Below are positions 51,913 to 60,609 of a stretch of DNA of 64,000 nt, piece by piece. The notes below the pieces were generated by a model. That model did no database searches, was not told the DNA's origin, and saw only the letters and a list, made by a program, of their open reading frames with translations. The stretch is from Poriferisphaera corsica. Its GTDB lineage: Bacteria; Planctomycetota; Phycisphaerae; Phycisphaerales; Phycisphaeraceae. The DNA is taken from NCBI RefSeq assembly GCF_007747445.1, contig NZ_CP036425.1, forward strand, positions 1,534,175 through 1,598,174, given 5' to 3'. Numbering within the stretch: the stretch's first letter is position 1; each line of letters begins with the position of its first letter. A program made the translations under genes and the position numbers.

Positions 51913-52440
51913 TTAGCCGCGAGTCGAGAGTACTTTGGCACGACGACGCTGAAGGATTGCGTTGACGGAGCCAGGTACGGTTTTGACTTCACTGGCTTCG
52001 ACTTCTTCGATGGTGTCATCAATGATCTGGTCATCGGTGTAGTCGTGAGCTGTAGGGGCAGGTGCTGGGATGTTGGACTGTGCGAGGACGTCGCCAGCAG
52101 CTTCCATAGCTTTCGGGCCGATGCAGACATCGCCTTGGAAGGAAGCGCCTTCGACGACGTTGAGGTTCGAGGTGTAGACTTGGCCGATGAGCTGAGCGCC
52201 AGGTAGGAGCTCGAGGCCGTTCTCGGCAATGACGTCGGCTTCAGCGCGGCCTGCGAGACGTAGATGGCCAACGATGATGGTGCCAGCGACTTCGGCGGAG
52301 TCGGTGAGTTCGAGTGTGCCGCTGACGCGGAGTGTGCCTTTGAACTGACCCATGATGACCGCGTCGTTGTCGAGTGCGAGTTCACCAGAGATACGGCAGT
52401 CTGGGCCGAGGATCGTTTTGTTTTTAGTGTGTTCTGACAT
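51913..52440 (-). CDS. Bactofilin (polymer-forming cytoskeletal protein)
   Basis: A 175-residue protein from ATG 52440, chosen because GGAG lies 8 bases upstream; the frame is open far beyond but that part is Pro/Arg-rich and not coding-like. Residues about 8-115 are the bactofilin beta-helix (TILGPDCRISGELALDND, AVIMGQFKGTLRVSGTLELT, AEVAGTIIVGHLRLAGRAEAD, AQLIGQVYTSNLNVVEGASF). An acidic tail (DDQIIDDTIEEVEASE) and a basic end (LQRRRAK) follow. It forms cytoplasmic filaments. Together with the zinc-ribbon relative 130 bases downstream it makes a two-gene cytoskeletal locus, although a terminator separates them. Confidence 0.87.
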   Translation of the reverse strand: MSEHTKNKTILGPDCRISGELALDNDAVIMGQFKGTLRVSGTLELTDSAEVAGTIIVGHLRLAGRAEADVIAENGLELLPGAQLIGQVYTSNLNVVEGASFQGDVCIGPKAMEAAGDVLAQSNIPAPAPTAHDYTDDQIIDDTIEEVEASEVKTVPGSVNAILQRRRAKVLSTRG

Positions 52441-52682
52441 TTTTTCGTGCTCCGTAAAGTGGAAGTACCGGCGTTGGCCGGGCGTCTGGAATGCCGCGTG
52501 TGGACGTACGTAATGTTGGTTACAGGACGTCGGGCGACTCGGTATATTCATCGGGCAACGGGGTGAATTTGTGTAAAAACAAATGAAAAGGGGATTGTTG
52601 GGTGGTAGAGGTGGTTTTCTCGGACGCATGTGGTCTGGTGAGGTTAGAAGGCGGGTCCGATTTTGGGTATGCTTGTTAGGTG

Positions 52683-53579
52683 ATGGATGAATCAACGAAA
52701 AAACGGATTGCGCGTCAGCATGTGTTGGCCGATAAATTGATGGGTTTGGATGCGGTGCCGTGCGATCAGGGGGTTGCTGCGGCTGCTGTTGAGCAGGCTC
52801 CGGTGGTGAGTGGCGGTGTACCGGGTGGCGGGAGTGTTATGGGACAGCAAGGGGGGCGTATGGGGGCGATGTCGGGGCGAGTGCGTGGGCAGGGGGGAGT
52901 CTCTGGAGGTGTTGGTGGTGGGGCTGTGAGCCGGGGGAATGTGCAGGTAGGTGGAGGGATGCGCGAGTTAGTGGCGATTGATGCGCTTGGGCTAGGGCGT
53001 GAGGATAAGACTGAGCGGCTGAGACGGATGTATGAGGATGAAGTGAGTGGGTGTGAGAAATGTGGGTTGTGTCGGGGTCGGACGCAGGTGGTGTTTGGTG
53101 AGGGTGATGTTGATGCGGCGGTAATGTTTGTGGGAGAGGGGCCGGGCTATCATGAGGATGTGCAGGGGAGGCCGTTTGTTGGGAAGAGCGGTGAGTTGCT
53201 GGATAAGCAGATTGGGGCGATGCAGATGGAGCGGGGTGAAGTTTACATTGCGAATGTGGTGAAATGTCGGCCGCCGAACAATCGGACGCCAGTTGTTGAG
53301 GAGGTTGAGGCTTGCCGGGATTATTTGCAGAGGCAGATTGCGATTATTGAGCCGAAGGTGATTATTACATTGGGCGGGCCGGCGGCTAAGTTGTTGTTGG
53401 ATACGACAGAGGGGATTACGAGGTTGCGTGGGAGGTGGCATTCATATCGTGGTGTGAAGCCGGGGATACCGGTGATGCCAACGTTTCATCCGGCGTATCT
53501 GTTGCGGCAGTACACGAAAGAGAACCGCATGAAGGTGTGGTCGGATCTTCAAGAAGCGATGAAAAAAGTTAAAGAGTAG
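52683..53579 (+). CDS. Family 4 uracil-DNA glycosylase
   Basis: A 298-residue DNA repair enzyme from ATG 52683. The catalytic domain (about 115-298) has motif 1 FVGEGPGYHEDVQGRPFVG, the NVVKCRPPNNRTP strand, and motif 2 HPAYLLRQ. The four iron-sulphur cysteines are present: C124 and C127 of the CEKCGLC motif (a third Cys at 130), then KC of KCRPP and the Cys in EACRDYL. It removes uracil from DNA in the cytoplasm. Unusual is a low-complexity Gly/Val/Met-rich segment between residues about 45 and 95 (GGVPGGGSVMGQQGG...), absent in compact family members. Coding strand is G-rich. It is divergent from the bactofilin gene. Confidence 0.88.
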   Translation: MDESTKKRIARQHVLADKLMGLDAVPCDQGVAAAAVEQAPVVSGGVPGGGSVMGQQGGRMGAMSGRVRGQGGVSGGVGGGAVSRGNVQVGGGMRELVAIDALGLGREDKTERLRRMYEDEVSGCEKCGLCRGRTQVVFGEGDVDAAVMFVGEGPGYHEDVQGRPFVGKSGELLDKQIGAMQMERGEVYIANVVKCRPPNNRTPVVEEVEACRDYLQRQIAIIEPKVIITLGGPAAKLLLDTTEGITRLRGRWHSYRGVKPGIPVMPTFHPAYLLRQYTKENRMKVWSDLQEAMKKVKE

Positions 53580-53660
53580 AATAACTAATCAGTAGATAGA
53601 TCATTAATGATGGCTGGAATTATATAGAAAATTCAGCCATTTTTTAATGTTTGGAAGATG

Positions 53661-54416
53661 CTACTTGTTGATGAGATTTTTTAACTGATCGTAGAGTTCT
53701 AGTAGTTCGCGGCGAGAGGAGATGTTGAGCTTGTTGTAGATGTTTTTGACGTAAACGTGGATGGTGTGTTTTGAACGTGACATGACCTGAGCGATTTCTT
53801 TCTCGGTCATTTCTTTGCGGAGATGATCGAAGACGATGCGTTCAGTCTTGCTGAGCTTGTTGATTTGATTGAGTGGAGATGGGGTATTGGGTGCATGCGG
53901 TAAGTCGCTGTCGTGGCCGAGCAGCTCGCGTTGAGCTCCGAAGGTAAGCATGCGGGCAATGTTTGGTTTGAGTTGCTCGAGGAGGCTGATGGCTTGTTCG
54001 GTGAAAGGTGTGGCATCGTTACAGCGGAGATAGACGATGAGGATGTTGGTGTTGATGTTGACATCTAGGTTGAGGCAAATGAGGTCTGAGATCGTTGTAC
54101 TGTCGTTTAGTGGTTGCTGGAGGATGAATGGTGTGTGATTGGGGTGCGATGCGATATCGGTAATTGTGATCGTGCTGGAATTCAGTTTGAGGCTGCGGAT
54201 GTGCTGCGTGATGGGGATGAGGTTGTTAATTTTGTCTTGGCTAGTGTTGAAGTGGTTTGCGCTGATGTAGTGAGATTGTGCATTGTTTTTATGATCAACG
54301 ATGCAGCCAATGGCGATGTGCGATTTGAGAATAGATGAGGATACTTCGGTTGCGTGTATGAGAGAGCCGAAGAGCGGGGATTCAAGCTGATTATTATTGG
54401 TGATATCGTTGGTCAT
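53661..54416 (-). CDS. LuxR-type transcriptional regulator
   Basis: A 251-residue protein. The C-terminal 60 residues are a LuxR/FixJ HTH (LSKTERIVFDHLRKEMTEKE, IAQVMSRSKHTIHVYVKNIY, NKLNISSRRELLEL). The N-terminal 180 residues look like a GAF- or PAS-type sensor but no specific motif is clear. There is no receiver domain with a phospho-acceptor pattern. It is monocistronic. An inverted repeat at 54481-54508 upstream may be its own binding site. Targets are unknown. Confidence 0.8.
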   Translation of the reverse strand: MTNDITNNNQLESPLFGSLIHATEVSSSILKSHIAIGCIVDHKNNAQSHYISANHFNTSQDKINNLIPITQHIRSLKLNSSTITITDIASHPNHTPFILQQPLNDSTTISDLICLNLDVNINTNILIVYLRCNDATPFTEQAISLLEQLKPNIARMLTFGAQRELLGHDSDLPHAPNTPSPLNQINKLSKTERIVFDHLRKEMTEKEIAQVMSRSKHTIHVYVKNIYNKLNISSRRELLELYDQLKNLINK

Positions 54417-54756
54417 TTTCTGTATGCGTAATTACAGATAGTGGGAAAACTAGTAGTAGTAACATTTTGCGACAATTGTGACACCTGCCAACAGCATTAT
54501 TCAGGTGTGAATAAGTTTTTCAAGAGCTAAACGCGCGTTAAAAGTTTTATATTTAAAAAGATAGAGCGTTTTGCGGGTTAACCTGTTTGTTAGAAAATAT
54601 CATCAGTGCTTGATTGATAAGAAGTTAAACGAAAAGAGAGAATTGATTACATCGATAAAAAAAGAATTGAGCCTAGCGATTTCTAGTGACAGGGTGTTGG
54701 CACTGGGAGAGGCCTGAATGTTGATAACTCCTTAATGTTAAAGCTGTTTACGAAAC
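54417..54756. other. Intergenic region upstream of luxR-type gene
   Basis: AT-rich and without a gene. It contains the inverted repeat at 54481-54508 and otherwise no motif I can name. Confidence 0.45.
54481..54508. promoter_or_regulatory. Inverted repeat ACACCTG-N14-CAGGTGT
   Basis: Perfect 7-base arms (8 of 9 when extended) centred about 80 bases before the luxR-type start. Candidate autoregulatory operator. Confidence 0.35.
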
Positions 54757-56475
54757 TTATTTTCGTTTTCTGAAGTGTGTCGTTACGAATAACCATGAGA
54801 CCATGATGAAGGCGAGGATGTATCCCAAGACTCCGAAGCCGAGGAGGTAACCTGTGCCTTGTGCGATTCGATCGGAGAGTATGAGCATGGATGATGCGAT
54901 GAGAAGTGCCGCGATGATCAGTGCTTGGGAGGTTGAGCGGGAGGCGTGTTCGATGGTGTTGTCTAATTGCTCAAGTTTGGCGAGTTCAAAGTTGATAGTG
55001 AATTGGTTGTGTCTGAGATGATTGAGCAGGCCGAGAATGTCGGAGGGTGCGTCTTCGATGATGTCGATGTAACGAGAGATTGTGCGCTGAATTCGATGGC
55101 GAATGGCAGTTGGTGAAATGCGTTGTTTGATGAGTTTGGTGAGATGAGGTTCGACGTGGCCGACGAGGTCGAAGGTTGGGTCGAGTTGCTCGGCGACCCC
55201 TTCGATTGTGGTCATGGCTTTGATGAGGAAGACGAGATCGGAAGGGCATTTGATGTTGTATCGTCGTAGGAGGTCAAAGAACTCGCCGAGCAGATTGCCG
55301 AGGTTGAGTTCAGCGATTTCATTGATACGAAAATGGCCAATGAATTCTGTGACGTCAGATCGGAATTTGCGTTGGTCGGCAACGTCAGGATCGAGGTCGA
55401 CGAGTAGTGCGACGGCGCGTATCACTTTTTCGGTGTTTTGGTCAATGACGGCTGAGACAAGATCGCCGAGTTGCTCCGCGGTGCGTTTGTCGATTTGGCC
55501 GACCATGCCGCAGTCAATGAAGCATACTTTCTGGTTATCGAGGACGAAGATATTGCCGGTGTGCGGGTCGGCGTGAAAGAAGCCAAATTCAAGACATTGC
55601 TGGAAGACGGCATCGGCGCAATTGGCGAGGACTCGTTGAAGTTGCTTTTTTGTGAGATCGCCTTGTTTGTATTGAGAGAGTCGCAGGCCATGGACTTCCT
55701 TCATGGTGAGAATGTTTCGGGTTGTGGCATGCCAAAAAATTTCGGGGAAGAAAATATTTGGATTTTCTGCAAAGTATTTGCTGAGTCGATCGGCGGCACG
55801 GCCCTCATTGGTGAGGTTGACCTCTTTGTGGATTTCTTGAGCAAATTCTTGGACGACTTCGGTCGGGGAAAAGCCGAGAGAATGGTCATGCTTTTCGAGC
55901 ATTTTCGCGACTGTTTCGAGAATACTCATATCGGCTTCAAGGACTTCACGGATATTGGGTCTTAGTACTTTAATGACGACTTTGGTGTTGTTGGCAAGGG
56001 TTGCGCGATGTACTTGCGCGACTGAAGCAGCGGCGAGGGGTTGAGGTGAGATATACTTGAAGATTTTAAAGAGCTGATCGCCGAACTCATCTTTGAGGAT
56101 GGCTTCAACTTCGTTGTATGGGAATGGGGGGCATTCATCCTGTAGTTTTTTAAGTTCATCAATCCACTGGCTGTCTAGCAGATCGCCGCGTGTGGAGAGG
56201 ATTTGGCCGAGCTTGATGAAGGTGGGGCCGAGTTCTTCCATCGCACGTCGCATACGGACTGGTCGGGGGAGTTCAGCGAGGTCGGAGATATTGTTTTTTT
56301 CAGGTGGTGTGGCAGTTTTGCTTGATGGATCTTTGTCGTCGCCATTGGATTTTAGAAATCGGTTGAGGCCTGTTGAGGCGAGGATATCGCCGAAGCCGTA
56401 GCGCAAGAGTACATGGGCGATGTCGGCGTATCGCTTGGCATTTCGGACAGTCGATTTGAGATTGCTCAGGGGCAT
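54757..56475 (-). CDS. UbiB / ABC1-family atypical kinase
   Basis: A 572-residue protein. It shows the ABC1/UbiB features: the KxGQ motif in the N-terminal extension (GPTFIKLGQILSTRGDLL), the Ala-rich loop AAASVAQVHRA in place of a Gly-rich loop, VVIKVLRPNI with the lysine, GFFHADPHTGNIF as catalytic loop, and CFIDCGMVG in place of DFG. Two C-terminal membrane helices (ALIIAALLIASSMLILS, LLGFGVLGYILAFIMVSWLF) anchor it. In other bacteria UbiB acts in ubiquinone synthesis or lipid trafficking; here quinone- or isoprenoid-related lipid handling is the best guess. Monocistronic and divergent from fliD. Confidence 0.9.
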   Translation of the reverse strand: MPLSNLKSTVRNAKRYADIAHVLLRYGFGDILASTGLNRFLKSNGDDKDPSSKTATPPEKNNISDLAELPRPVRMRRAMEELGPTFIKLGQILSTRGDLLDSQWIDELKKLQDECPPFPYNEVEAILKDEFGDQLFKIFKYISPQPLAAASVAQVHRATLANNTKVVIKVLRPNIREVLEADMSILETVAKMLEKHDHSLGFSPTEVVQEFAQEIHKEVNLTNEGRAADRLSKYFAENPNIFFPEIFWHATTRNILTMKEVHGLRLSQYKQGDLTKKQLQRVLANCADAVFQQCLEFGFFHADPHTGNIFVLDNQKVCFIDCGMVGQIDKRTAEQLGDLVSAVIDQNTEKVIRAVALLVDLDPDVADQRKFRSDVTEFIGHFRINEIAELNLGNLLGEFFDLLRRYNIKCPSDLVFLIKAMTTIEGVAEQLDPTFDLVGHVEPHLTKLIKQRISPTAIRHRIQRTISRYIDIIEDAPSDILGLLNHLRHNQFTINFELAKLEQLDNTIEHASRSTSQALIIAALLIASSMLILSDRIAQGTGYLLGFGVLGYILAFIMVSWLFVTTHFRKRK

Positions 56476-56680
56476 CCGCGGGCCTTGTGGGATGGGGAAT
56501 AATTGAGAATGCTCCGTAATAGTAGTCGGCTAAAGACGGGGGCTGGTTTGTAGGGGGAATTGCAGGTTTTTGGGAATGCTTTGTAACCTAGTTGGAGGTG
56601 TAAGTGTTTGGTAAACAGCAAATTAAGGTTTATTGGGAAAGAAAATCCAGTGATTGGACTCAAGATACCAAAGAATATCG

Positions 56681-56688
56681 GACGATAA
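56681..56688 (+). promoter_or_regulatory. Candidate flagellar sigma-28 -10 box upstream of fliD
   Basis: GACGATAA differs at one position from the sigma-28 consensus GCCGATAA and lies about 50 bases before the fliD start. The -35 match (TCAA, spacer 17) is poor. The box GGACGATA also occurs upstream of fliS at 59996-60003. Confidence 0.35.
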
Positions 56689-56739
56689 ATAGATTGATAC
56701 GTTGTGATATCGTTGTTTTGAAAGAGGGGGTCCATCAAG

Positions 56740-59700
56740 ATGGGCCAGATTACTACTAGTGTCGGTTTGATCAGTGGTATTGATTCCGGAGCGCTGATTG
56801 ACCAGTTAATTCAGCTTGATTCGAAGCCCAAGACGCTGATTGAGCAGAAGAACCTGAAGATTGATACGCAGAAGACGGCGTATCAGACTGTCAATGCGCA
56901 GTTGTTGGCATTGAAAGGACAGTCCTCGAATCTAGGCTTACCAACTACTTTCAACGCGACGTTAGCGAGCACATCAAATGAGAGTGTGTTGACCGCAACG
57001 ACATCAAAAACAGCGGTGCCAGGTAATTATTCATTTATCGTAAAGCAATTAGTGGCGAGTCAGCAGACGGTCACAAAGGGTTTTGGTGCGAAAGATGATG
57101 ACTTGGGTTTAACCAATACGATGACGTTTGAGCCGGGCGGCGCGAGGTTGGATTCGACATCGAAATTGAGTGCGATGAATGGTGGTGAAGGTGTTGAGCG
57201 TGGGGTAATTCGTGTGACCGACCGATCGGGGAACGCGGCATTCATTGATTTGGGGACAGCGGTGACAGTGGATGATGTCGTCGACACGATCAATAACACA
57301 TTGGGTGTGAATGTTATTGCCAGTATTACACAGGACGGTCTGACGATTCGTGATAATACCGGTAGCACATCGGGCAGTCTTATTATTGAGGATGTTGGTA
57401 AGACGAAAACAGCGACGAGTCTGGGTATCAAGGATTCTGTGGCGAGTGATACGCTTGTAGGGAGCAGTATCAACCGTGTTGGGCGAAATACGTTGCTATC
57501 AGATCTGAATGATGGCAACGGGATTCATATGAATCAAGATGAGACGGATGATTTTCGAATCAAGACAAACAGTGGTGAATTTACGGTTGATTTAGGGAAG
57601 GCGACGACGCTTGGGGATGTGATCGATAAGATCAATGAGGCAGCCACGACAGCAGGTATTAGTGTGACGGCTGATATCAGCGCGGATGGTACGGGGTTGG
57701 CATTGAACGATGGGACTGGGAGTGGAACCGATTTTCGTGTGAATGTTATAAATGGTTCGCAGGCTGCGGTTGATCTTGGTATTGAGGGATATGATGCAGA
57801 TGGCGACGGTGTGATGAGTGACCGTTTGATTGCTTCGATCAACTCAAAGTTATTAAAGAATATCAATGGTGGTGATGGGATTACCAATGGATGGGTGGGC
57901 TTAACTGGCTCGACAAGTTTGAGTTTGCTCAACAATGGGGAAGGGATAAAAACGAGTGGTAATAGTGATGCAGATCTTACGATTACTGATCGGGATGGGG
58001 ATTCGTATGCGATCGATATTGATGGTTTGTCGACCATACAAGAATTGATTGATCATGTTGAGAGTGAGACTGGCGGGGTGATTTTGTTGTCATTTAGTGA
58101 TGGGCATTTAATCGCGGATGATGATAGCGGTGGCTCGGGTGAATTTCAGATCGAGTCGACTTCGGGGAGTGTTGCGACTGCTGAGAGCTTGGGACTAGCG
58201 GCGGCGAAGACAGAGGATACGATCACAGGTTTGGATTTGAGTAACCTACAGCCAAATAATAATAGTGGCATGGGGATTGTTCGGATCAAGAATGCGGCAG
58301 GGGATACAAAAGATGTTGATTTAAGTGCTGCGCGTAGTGTGAGTGATGTTGCACGGTTGATTAATGAAAGCGGAGCAGGGGTTGAGGTTAAGATCAATAA
58401 TAATGGTAATGGCCTACAAATCGAGGATAAATCGGGTGGAAGCGGAGCTTTAGAAATTTCCGATGTGAGTGGTAAGGTTGCGGAAAGTTTCAATCTAAAT
58501 GGGACGCATACGAGTCGTTTGGTGGATGGTGGTAATGTACAGATGCAATACATTTCTGAAGCCACGACACTTGAAAGCTTGGGTGTTACACGCGGTAAAT
58601 TTAAGATCACAGATAGTAGTGGCAGGACAGCAACGGTTGACTTGACGCAGGGTAATGAAGTGACATTGGCGGATGTGATTAGTGAGATTAATAGCCGCGG
58701 TTTGAAGATTCAGGCTTCAATTAATGAAAATGGTGATGGGATACTTTTAAGGGATATGGGGCCGGGGACTGTAAAGATTAAGGTTGAGGAGGATGGATCC
58801 AGTACAGCATCTGATTTAGGGTTTTTAGGTGAGGCTGCGGAACCTGGGGAGGATTTGGATGGCAGTTTTGAGAAGAAAATTGAAGTCGAAGCGACCGATT
58901 CGTTGCAAGAAATTGCGACGAAAATCAATGATGCAAATTTGAACATGCGTGCAACAATCATCAATGATGGTTCGGGTAACGCACCGTTCCGTCTGAGTAT
59001 GACGACACGTGAGCCGGGCACTGATGGTGCATTTGTTTTTGATGATGGTGGTGCAGGCTTTAATGCGTTTAATCTTGCTGAAGCACAGGATGCGGTCGTG
59101 TTTTATGGTACGGGCGATGCGGCTGATGCATTGGCTGTTACATCAAGCAGTAATACGATCAAGAATCTGGTTCCGGGTGTGACGATTGACTTGAAATCGA
59201 CTAGTACATCACCAATTCAGGTGACAATCGCTGAGGATAATGAAGCAATCAGAGGCTCGGTGAAAGGTTTTGTTGACGCGTTTAATGATATGCTAGCCAC
59301 AATCAATAAGTATGATACGTATGATGCGGATACAAATACACGCGGTTTGTTGTTTGGTGATTCTGCAACGTCACAGATAACACGATCAATTTATAACTCA
59401 GTACTTTACGGGAATCCGGAAGTGCCGGGCCGCTATCACTCATTATCAGAGGTTGGTGTGACGGTCGGTTCAGGAGGGAAGTTGAGGTTTGATGCAACGA
59501 AGTTTGATGAGGCGATTCAGGAGGATCGTGATGCGGTGATCGATCTGTTCACATGGAGGCAAACAGAAAAGGTTGATGAAGATGGTGATGGTGAGAAAGA
59601 TGAAGAAAAACTGATCGCATCTGGCATCGGGGTGGAGCTTGATTTACTGATAAAACGTTTGTCAGATAAAGATTCCAGCCCGATTGAACGCGCCATTGGT

Positions 59701-59883
59701 ATTTTAGACGCACAAAAGAAACTCAATGATCAGAAAATCAAAGATTTGGACGCGAGGTTGGCAGCGAAAAGAGAAAGGCTCGTTCGAGATTTTACCAATA
59801 TGGAAAAGTCCTTAGCGAAGATGCAAGGGCAAACATCATCAATTTCTCAAATTCAATCAATAACTACGAATAACTCGAAATAA
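56740..59883 (+). CDS. fliD: Flagellar filament-capping protein FliD, expanded
   Basis: A 1047-residue protein, about twice the usual FliD length. The N-terminus (TTSVGLISGIDSGALIDQLI, then LDSKPKTLIEQKNLKIDTQK) and the C-terminus are typical of FliD_N and FliD_C. The latter shows GSVKGFVDAFNDMLATINKY, VTVGSGGKLRFDATKFDEAI, and a final coiled coil LAAKRERLVRDFTNMEKSLAKMQGQ. Between them lie about five repeated modules of about 90-110 residues with flagellin hook IN motifs (GVIRVTDRSGNAAFIDLG...VDTINN; DFRIKTNSGEFTVDLGKATT...IDKINE; GKFKITDSSGRTATVDLTQG...SEINSR). It caps the filament and chaperones flagellin insertion. A RBS AGAGGGG precedes the start. fliS follows. Confidence 0.92.
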   Translation: MGQITTSVGLISGIDSGALIDQLIQLDSKPKTLIEQKNLKIDTQKTAYQTVNAQLLALKGQSSNLGLPTTFNATLASTSNESVLTATTSKTAVPGNYSFIVKQLVASQQTVTKGFGAKDDDLGLTNTMTFEPGGARLDSTSKLSAMNGGEGVERGVIRVTDRSGNAAFIDLGTAVTVDDVVDTINNTLGVNVIASITQDGLTIRDNTGSTSGSLIIEDVGKTKTATSLGIKDSVASDTLVGSSINRVGRNTLLSDLNDGNGIHMNQDETDDFRIKTNSGEFTVDLGKATTLGDVIDKINEAATTAGISVTADISADGTGLALNDGTGSGTDFRVNVINGSQAAVDLGIEGYDADGDGVMSDRLIASINSKLLKNINGGDGITNGWVGLTGSTSLSLLNNGEGIKTSGNSDADLTITDRDGDSYAIDIDGLSTIQELIDHVESETGGVILLSFSDGHLIADDDSGGSGEFQIESTSGSVATAESLGLAAAKTEDTITGLDLSNLQPNNNSGMGIVRIKNAAGDTKDVDLSAARSVSDVARLINESGAGVEVKINNNGNGLQIEDKSGGSGALEISDVSGKVAESFNLNGTHTSRLVDGGNVQMQYISEATTLESLGVTRGKFKITDSSGRTATVDLTQGNEVTLADVISEINSRGLKIQASINENGDGILLRDMGPGTVKIKVEEDGSSTASDLGFLGEAAEPGEDLDGSFEKKIEVEATDSLQEIATKINDANLNMRATIINDGSGNAPFRLSMTTREPGTDGAFVFDDGGAGFNAFNLAEAQDAVVFYGTGDAADALAVTSSSNTIKNLVPGVTIDLKSTSTSPIQVTIAEDNEAIRGSVKGFVDAFNDMLATINKYDTYDADTNTRGLLFGDSATSQITRSIYNSVLYGNPEVPGRYHSLSEVGVTVGSGGKLRFDATKFDEAIQEDRDAVIDLFTWRQTEKVDEDGDGEKDEEKLIASGIGVELDLLIKRLSDKDSSPIERAIGILDAQKKLNDQKIKDLDARLAAKRERLVRDFTNMEKSLAKMQGQTSSISQIQSITTNNSK

Positions 59884-59967
59884 TAAGAATTTGTAGTGAA
59901 AATCAGGCGGCCTGATTGGTTGATGATTGTTCGGCATATTATTGGACGTTGGGGGTGTTTGTATTGC

Positions 59968-59980
59968 GTGCAAATTGCAC
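59968..59980. promoter_or_regulatory. Palindrome GTGCAAATTGCAC between fliD and fliS
   Basis: Perfect 6-base arms around a single central base, 75 bases upstream of the fliS start. Possible operator in the fliS control region. Confidence 0.35.
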
Positions 59981-60054
59981 TGTGATAACCGAAATGGACG
60001 ATAGATTCTTTGTCGTTTGATTAGTTTTTACGAAAGAGGAAGGCACATAAGGTC

Positions 60055-60531
60055 ATGAATCAAACAGGCCAGAATCCTTATCTACGCACAAAGATACTCA
60101 CAGCCAGTCCGCATGAACTGCGGTTGCTGTTGTTTGATGGTGCGATTCGTTTCTGCAATCAGGCGAAAAAGGCAATCGATGAAAAAGATTTCGATACAAG
60201 CTATCACAGCATTATGAAAGCTGAAAAGATTATTCTTGAGCTTTCTAGTAGCCTGAATCATGATGTGAATCCTGATGTGACCGAAAAAATGGTTGCGCTG
60301 TATAACTACATGTATCGTCGGCTAATTGATGCGAATATGTCACGTGATCTTGAAACGATTGACGAAGTCATCAAGCTGCTTCAATATGAACGTGAAACAT
60401 GGCAAATGTTGGTCAATAAGGTTCAAAGCGGTGCTAAGCCTGCGGCTGCACCTAAACAGGCGATGGGTGGTTACGGACAGATGACAAGTGCTCAGCAAAC
60501 CGCGATTAGCAGCTATTCACACAGTGCGTGA
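60055..60531 (+). CDS. fliS: Flagellin export chaperone FliS
   Basis: A 158-residue protein. It matches FliS: NPYLRTKILTASPHELRLLLFDGAIRFCNQAKKAI at the start, FDTSYHSIMKAEKIILELSSSLNHDVNPD in the middle, then YNYMYRRLIDANMSRD and the C-terminal helix with YERETWQMLV. It binds flagellin in the cytoplasm and prevents early polymerisation. The tail is Ala/Gln-rich and about 25 residues longer than in E. coli. It stands 170 bases after fliD with its own possible promoter, and ends at a strong terminator. Confidence 0.93.
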   Translation: MNQTGQNPYLRTKILTASPHELRLLLFDGAIRFCNQAKKAIDEKDFDTSYHSIMKAEKIILELSSSLNHDVNPDVTEKMVALYNYMYRRLIDANMSRDLETIDEVIKLLQYERETWQMLVNKVQSGAKPAAAPKQAMGGYGQMTSAQQTAISSYSHSA

Positions 60532-60553
60532 TGGCAATCAAACTGATTAAAAC

Positions 60554-60584
60554 AAAACCTCGAACAATTTGTTCGAGGTTTTTT
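60554..60584 (+). terminator. Terminator after fliS (also convergent trpS)
   Basis: AAAACCTCGAACA and TGTTCGAGGTTTT form a 13-bp perfect stem with loop ATT and a T6 tract. The A-tract on the other side allows use by trpS too. Confidence 0.9.
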
Positions 60585-60609
60585 AGTTCGTGAATTTTAT
60601 TGGCAGTGG

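Noticed and set aside
52441-52695. N-terminal extension of the bactofilin frame
   Set aside because: The extra 85 residues are Pro/Arg/His-rich, cover the divergent promoter region, and a good ribosome site supports the downstream ATG.
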